From the NCBI GenBank assembly GCA_900764955.1, contig CAAFPY010000053.1, forward strand, positions 1-8,703: a stretch of DNA of 8,703 bases. The letters are read 5' to 3'. The first letter of the stretch is position 1. Each line of letters opens with the position of its first letter. Both the position numbers and the translations under genes were made by a program. The notes beneath the pieces are model-generated. The model was not told where the DNA came from. It was given only the letters and a program-made list of their open reading frames with translations, and searched no databases. Origin of the DNA: an uncultured Collinsella sp. (GTDB lineage Bacteria; Actinomycetota; Coriobacteriia; Coriobacteriales; Coriobacteriaceae). Positions 5,158 through 8,703 of the stretch are shown piece after piece.

Positions 5158-6639
5158 GTGGCAGAAACGTTTGATATCGCGATTGTGGGCGCCGGCATCA
5201 CCGGGTGCGCCATCGCGCGGCAGCTCGCGCGCTATGACCTGTCCATATGCGTGGTCGAGGCGGCCAACGACATTGCGCTGGGCGCCTCGAAGGCCAACGG
5301 CGGCCTGGTTCACGCCGGCTACGATCCGGCTCCGGGAACCGTAAAGGCGCAGGTCAACGCCCGCGGCTGCGAGCTATATGGCACGTGGGCCCAGGAGCTG
5401 GGATTTTTGTTCCGCCGCACCGGGTCGATGGTGCTGGGGTTTAACGACGAAGACCGCGCACACCTGGAGAAGCTGCGCCAGAATGGCCTAGCCAACGGCG
5501 TGTCCGAGCTGTCGATTATCGGCCCCGAACGTATCCGCGAGCTGGAACCGCGTGCCAGCGCCGACGCAACATGCGCGTTGTGGTGCCCTTCGACCGGTTA
5601 CGTTGACCCGTTTGAAGTGGCCATCGCCGCGCTGGAGAACGCGGTTGCCAACGGCGTAACGTTTATGCGCTCCGCACCGGTGGAAGCGATTGAGGTTGCT
5701 AGCTCGCACGACGAGGACGCTGCTGCCGACAGCAAGGACCGCGCGCGCTTTACGTTGGCGACGCCCGCCGGAGACGTGCGCTGCCGCTACCTGATCAACG
5801 CCGCGGGCAACGGCGCCGCCGACATCTCGCATATGGCGGGCGCCGAGGAGTTCCAGATGGTCTGGCGCCAGGGCAACATCGTGGTGCTGGACAAGGAACC
5901 GCGCACGCTCATGTCGCTCTACCCCGTGCCGACGCCGGTGTCGAAGGGCGTTATCGTGACAGGCACCGTGCACGGCAACACCGTGATCACCGCGACGGCC
6001 GCCGTGCGCGAGCCGGGTGACACGCAGACCTATGCAAGCGATGTGAACGCGCTGCTGACCGGCGCGCACAAGCTAGTGCCCGATCTGGATACGCGACGTG
6101 TGGTGCGCGCATTTGCCGGCGGGCGTCCGGTCATTCAGGGAACGAACGACTTCTTTATTGGACAGTCGGCCGTGGTGCCGGGGCTGTTCCAGGCGGCGGG
6201 CATTCAGTCGCCGGGCGTGGCAAGCGCGCCGGCCATTGCCGAGCGCATGGAGCTTGTGATGCGTGAGGCGGGCGTGGAGCTGCACGAGCGGGCGGACTGG
6301 AACCCAATTCGCCGCGCGCCGGACGACTTTGACCGCGCATCGCTGGCGCGCAAGGAGGAGCTGATCGAGTCCGATCCCGCGTGGGGACAGATTGTCTGCC
6401 GCTGCGAGACGGTGCCCGAGGCTGAGATTGTGGCAGCGATTCGGCGCCAGCCGGGCGCGGTTTCGGTCGAGGGCGTCAAGCGCCGCTGTCGTGCCGGCAT
6501 GGGTCGGTGCCAAAGCGGCTTTTGTCAGAGCCGTGTGGTGGCGATTCTGGCGCGCGAGTTGGGCTGCGATCCCGGCGAGGTATTACTGGAGGACGCCGGC
6601 TCCTGGCTGGTAGAAGGCCCTTTGAAGGGGGTGCGCTAG
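5158..6639 (+). CDS. GlpA-like FAD-dependent oxidoreductase with C-terminal BFD-type [2Fe-2S] domain
   Basis: 493 residues, GTG start 4 bases after GGGAGG. The N-terminus has the FAD dinucleotide-binding strand-turn-helix IVGAGITG (9-16) and the DAO-family flavin-contact segment GASKANGGLVHAGYD (42-56). The DAO fold runs to about 365. Residues about 411-460 form a BFD-like iron-sulfur domain with C414-x-C416 and C451-x4-C456, plus an extra C444 in KRRCRAGMGRCQ where many relatives have Thr. This is the architecture of the anaerobic glycerol-3-phosphate dehydrogenase A subunit, which oxidises glycerol-3-phosphate to dihydroxyacetone phosphate. In Clostridia the same gene precedes a second flavoprotein and a DUF1667 protein next to glycerol kinase, exactly the order here. 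Glycerol kinase is absent from the window, so another alpha-hydroxy acid or polyol phosphate substrate is possible. Confidence 0.88.
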   Translation: MAETFDIAIVGAGITGCAIARQLARYDLSICVVEAANDIALGASKANGGLVHAGYDPAPGTVKAQVNARGCELYGTWAQELGFLFRRTGSMVLGFNDEDRAHLEKLRQNGLANGVSELSIIGPERIRELEPRASADATCALWCPSTGYVDPFEVAIAALENAVANGVTFMRSAPVEAIEVASSHDEDAAADSKDRARFTLATPAGDVRCRYLINAAGNGAADISHMAGAEEFQMVWRQGNIVVLDKEPRTLMSLYPVPTPVSKGVIVTGTVHGNTVITATAAVREPGDTQTYASDVNALLTGAHKLVPDLDTRRVVRAFAGGRPVIQGTNDFFIGQSAVVPGLFQAAGIQSPGVASAPAIAERMELVMREAGVELHERADWNPIRRAPDDFDRASLARKEELIESDPAWGQIVCRCETVPEAEIVAAIRRQPGAVSVEGVKRRCRAGMGRCQSGFCQSRVVAILARELGCDPGEVLLEDAGSWLVEGPLKGVR

Positions 6640-6640
6640 G

Positions 6641-8038
6641 ATGGCGGAATTCAAATCGAGTGCGATTGATTGCGGCGTCGTGGAAGCCGTACAAACGCAA
6701 GCCTTCGACGTGGTCGTTATCGGCGGCGGACCTGCCGGCATGGCGGCCGCGCTTGCCGCGCATAAAACAGGCGCGCGCGTGGCCGTCGTGGAGCGCGAAC
6801 AGCACCTGGGCGGCATCCTGCGCCAGTGCATCCACCCCGGATTTGGCCTTTCACACTTTAAGCAGGAGCTCACCGGTCCCGAGTACGCGCAGCGCTTTAT
6901 CGACCAGGTGCGGGCAACCGATATTGCGCTGTTCCTGAACAGCATGGTGATTGGGATTGATTCAGGCGAGGGCGCGGGCGCAGCCGTGAGCGCGTCGGGC
7001 GTGGACGAGGCCCCGGGAGCCACCGCAGTCCATGCCGTCACGCTCATGAGCCGCGCCGGCATGCTGCAGCTCACCGGACGCGCGGTCGTCCTTGCCATGG
7101 GGTGCCGTGAGCGCACTCGCAGCGAGATCAAGATCCCCGGCAGCCGTCCCGCCGGCGTGTTTACGGCCGGCCTGGCGCAGCGATACATCAATATCGAAAA
7201 CCTCAAACCCGGCTCGCGCGCCGTCATTTTGGGTTCGGGCGATATCGGGCTTATCATGGCACGTCGCTGCACGCTCGAGGGGATTTCCGTCGAGGGCGTG
7301 TACGAGCTCATGCCGTACGCCAACGGTCTGCGCCGCAACGTCAAGAACTGCCTGGACGACTTTGGCATTCCGCTGCACCTGTCCACCACCGTCACACGCG
7401 TGATCGGGCACGACCGCGTGGAAGCCGTCGAGGTGAGCCAAGTAGACGAGCGCCTAGCGCCCATTGCCGGGACGGAGCGCATCGTTCCGTGCGACACGCT
7501 GCTGCTTTCGGTGGGCCTGATTCCCGAGAACGAGCTTTCGGTTGCCGCGGGCGTGGAGCTTGACCCGCGCACGCGCGGCGCCGTGGTGGACCAGAGCCTG
7601 CAGACGGGCGTGCCGGGCATCTTTGCCTGCGGCAACGTGCTGCACGTGCACGACCTAGCCGACAACGTGACGACCGAGTCCGAGTGCGCCGGCGCGGCTG
7701 CGGCGGCGTGGGCGTTGGGGACTGTCGGCACCGCGACGGGAGTGGCGGACACGCGCTGCGAGCTCACGGTCTCCCCCGCCGGCATTGCGGGCTACGCACT
7801 GCCGGGACGCATTACGGCCGTGGCACTCACCAAACTCAACTTCCGCGTACGCCGACCGGTCGACGCCGCCCGCGTGCGCATTCTGGCAGGCGACGAGGAG
7901 CTGTTTGCAGGCAAGGTCCGCCCGTTTAAACCGAGCGTAATGGAGAGCTTCCCACTACCCGCAAAGGTAATTCAGCGCGCACTCGACCTGGGTGTTAACG
8001 AGATTGTCCTGTCCGTCGACCCCGTTGAGGAGGCGTAG
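6641..8038 (+). CDS. NAD(P)/FAD-dependent oxidoreductase, pyridine-nucleotide-disulfide family (second subunit of the dehydrogenase complex)
   Basis: 465 residues. The ATG follows the previous stop by one base, with AAGGGGG inside the end of the upstream gene as ribosome site, so translation is coupled. FAD is bound by VVIGGGPAGMAAA (25-37), NAD(P) by AVILGSGDIGLIMA (194-207), and the second FAD contact is GIFACGNVLHVHDLAD (326-341). The redox-active CxxC of disulfide reductases is missing, and a lone C63 sits in GGILRQCIHPGFG (57-69), a segment shared by the partner flavoproteins of GlpA-like/DUF1667 systems. Residues after about 370 are a family-specific C-terminal domain. The likely role is to pass electrons between the GlpA-like subunit and NAD(P)H or a membrane acceptor through the DUF1667 protein. 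The direction of electron flow is not known. Confidence 0.88.
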   Translation: MAEFKSSAIDCGVVEAVQTQAFDVVVIGGGPAGMAAALAAHKTGARVAVVEREQHLGGILRQCIHPGFGLSHFKQELTGPEYAQRFIDQVRATDIALFLNSMVIGIDSGEGAGAAVSASGVDEAPGATAVHAVTLMSRAGMLQLTGRAVVLAMGCRERTRSEIKIPGSRPAGVFTAGLAQRYINIENLKPGSRAVILGSGDIGLIMARRCTLEGISVEGVYELMPYANGLRRNVKNCLDDFGIPLHLSTTVTRVIGHDRVEAVEVSQVDERLAPIAGTERIVPCDTLLLSVGLIPENELSVAAGVELDPRTRGAVVDQSLQTGVPGIFACGNVLHVHDLADNVTTESECAGAAAAAWALGTVGTATGVADTRCELTVSPAGIAGYALPGRITAVALTKLNFRVRRPVDAARVRILAGDEELFAGKVRPFKPSVMESFPLPAKVIQRALDLGVNEIVLSVDPVEEA

Positions 8039-8042
8039 AGTC

Positions 8043-8441
8043 ATGAGCACAAACGCGATTGAAACGCTGCAGTTCAACTGCACCACCTGCCCATCCGAGT
8101 GCCTTCTGACCGTAGAGGTGGAGCACGACGCCAATGGCGCTATGGTGGAAGTGCGCTCCGTAACCGGCAACAACTGCCCGCGCGGCGATACGTTTGCGCA
8201 TCAGGAGCTCACCTGCCCCATGCGCGTGCTCACGACGACCGTGGCCGTCTCCGGCGGCGACGAAGACCTGCTCCCCGTGCGCACGGCCGAAGCCATCCCG
8301 CTGGCACTCCACACCCAAGCCATGGCCCTCATCCGAGGTCTAGTCGTCAACGCCCCCATCCGCATGGGCGACGTCGTGCTGGAAGATCTTCTCGGCACGA
8401 GCATCGACCTCATCGCCAGCATGGACATCGACCCAGCCTAA
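8043..8441 (+). CDS. DUF1667 cysteine-rich protein, third gene of the oxidoreductase operon
   Basis: 132 residues. The ATG at 8043 is 4 bases after the previous stop, with GAGGAGG overlapping the end of the upstream gene; the longer frame back to 7992 is rejected for that reason. It has the DUF1667 layout: NCTTCPSEC near the N-terminus (C13, C16, C20), GNNCPRGD (C45), and ELTCPMRVLTTTVAV (C58). Four or five conserved cysteines suggest an iron-sulfur cluster or zinc site. The family is found almost only next to the two flavoproteins upstream, so a small electron-transfer subunit of that complex is the natural inference. No signal peptide or membrane segment is visible. The end of the gene is followed by a weak hairpin and then IS sequence. 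Confidence 0.9.
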   Translation: MSTNAIETLQFNCTTCPSECLLTVEVEHDANGAMVEVRSVTGNNCPRGDTFAHQELTCPMRVLTTTVAVSGGDEDLLPVRTAEAIPLALHTQAMALIRGLVVNAPIRMGDVVLEDLLGTSIDLIASMDIDPA

Positions 8442-8443
8442 GC

Positions 8444-8477
8444 AGCTAATTTATGACGGGCTCTTTTAGCTACTTTT
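8444..8477 (+). terminator. Weak candidate terminator of the oxidoreductase operon
   Basis: AGCTAA (8444..8449) and TTAGCT (8466..8471) form a 6-bp stem with a 16-base loop, followed by ACTTTTGT. The stem is short and AT-rich, so termination would be partial. A longer terminator may have been displaced by the insertion sequence. Confidence 0.35.
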
Positions 8478-8481
8478 GTCT

Positions 8482-8505
8482 GCATGCCTGCCAGGCTGGT
8501 CATGC
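8482..8505. repeat. Interrupted palindrome at the presumed insertion-sequence border
   Basis: GCATG (8482..8486) and CATGC (8501..8505) flank a segment containing CCAG-G-CTGG. IS110-family elements, for example IS621 in REP sequences, often insert in palindromic targets. This one lies just left of the likely element end and could be that target or the end itself. Confidence 0.3.
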
Positions 8506-8654
8506 TAAGGAGTGTCCCAAGGTGCCGGCATAAACGATATGAGCAGGACATAAAACATTGGGAGCCCCGGCATGAAAGTCCGCGGATCAGGCCGACAATG
8601 GTGAGTGTCTAATCCAGCCGCGGCGGCCACGCCGCATTCATGGAAGGGGCTCCC
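8506..8654 (+). ncRNA. Left-end non-coding segment of an IS110-family element, probable bridge RNA (seekRNA)
   Basis: About 150 untranslated bases precede the transposase ATG, the position in which IS110-group elements encode the RNA that guides target and donor choice. Two successive stems each close a large loop: TGCCGG (8523..8528) with CCGGCA (8567..8572) around 38 bases, and CCGCGG (8580..8585) with CCGCGG (8618..8623) around 32 bases. A third hairpin, GCGGCG-GCCA-CGCCGC (8620..8635), competes with the second. Two long-loop stem-loops in a row resemble the target-binding and donor-binding loops. The left boundary is a guess and guide sequences cannot be assigned without the element's other end. 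Confidence 0.55.
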
Positions 8655-8703
8655 ATGCTCGATACTACCACCTTCGTCGGCCTCGACGTCCACGCCCGCT
8701 CGA
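8655..8703 (+). CDS. IS110-family transposase, first 16 residues (runs off the right edge)
   Basis: The ATG at 8655 follows GAAGGGG by 6 bases and opens MLDTTTFVGLDVHARS, still open at the window edge. FVGLDVH is the N-terminal strand of the RuvC-like DEDD catalytic domain of IS110-family recombinases, and D11 is the first catalytic Asp. These enzymes move the element through a circular form using a serine in the C-terminal domain and an RNA guide. Only the very start is seen, so completeness and subgroup cannot be judged, but the strong match of the first strand and the long structured leader support the call. Confidence 0.8.
   Translation, partial: MLDTTTFVGLDVHARS
8655..8703 (+). mobile_element. 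Left end of an IS110-family insertion sequence
   Basis: The transposase start and the structured leader upstream together mark an insertion sequence entering from about 8506 (uncertain) and continuing past the right edge. IS110 elements usually lack terminal inverted repeats and often leave no target duplication, so the left border cannot be fixed from this side alone. Confidence 0.65.

Noticed and set aside
5488..6513. Long minus-strand frames inside the GlpA-like gene
   Set aside because: They are shadows of high-GC coding sequence with Arg/His-rich, low-information translations, opposite a well-supported gene.
8505..8693. 62-codon frame on the minus strand across the insertion-sequence end
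   Set aside because: It is opposite the transposase start and its leader, and has no family resemblance.

Overview
The window looks like a high-GC Gram-positive gut anaerobe of the class Coriobacteriia, probably Collinsella or a close relative. This is an inference from gene content: a LoaP-led polysaccharide locus, a threonyl-tRNA synthetase without the TGS domain, and the oxidoreductase / oxidoreductase / DUF1667 trio. No 16S or other decisive marker is present.

Layout. (1) 1..1755, minus strand: the first three genes of a polysaccharide (capsule or exopolysaccharide) operon. They are a LoaP-type NusG paralogue, a polyprenyl-phosphate sugar-1-phosphate transferase that would start the lipid-linked glycan, and the N-terminal third of a family 2 glycosyltransferase that runs off the left edge. 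(2) 1756..2081: a regulatory gap with two tandem intrinsic terminators for thrS, a pair of inverted 12-bp repeats around promoter-like sequence, and a GTAC-rich dyad. (3) 2082..3845, minus: thrS with its own promoter and a structured leader. (4) 4080..4511, minus: a small two-helix membrane protein with a double zinc ribbon. (5) 4512..5157: a large divergent gap holding the most unusual object here, five palindromic units of 57 bp on an exact ~80-bp pitch (4611..4988). (6) 5158..8441, plus: a tight three-gene operon of a GlpA-like FAD oxidoreductase with a C-terminal BFD-type [2Fe-2S] domain, a pyridine-nucleotide-disulfide-type FAD oxidoreductase, and a DUF1667 cysteine-rich protein. Together they probably form an anaerobic glycerol-3-phosphate (or similar) dehydrogenase complex. 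(7) 8442..8703, plus: the left end of an IS110-family insertion sequence, with the first 16 codons of its transposase and a structured non-coding leader in the position of a bridge RNA.

The polysaccharide operon appears to carry several layers of control at its head. These are a candidate invertible promoter region upstream of loaP, LoaP itself, a tetraloop hairpin just upstream of the next gene that is a candidate LoaP target, and a run of ten G at the start of the sugar-phosphate transferase that could slip in and out of frame. Each layer is a hypothesis from sequence alone, but their clustering at the entry to a surface-glycan locus is notable.
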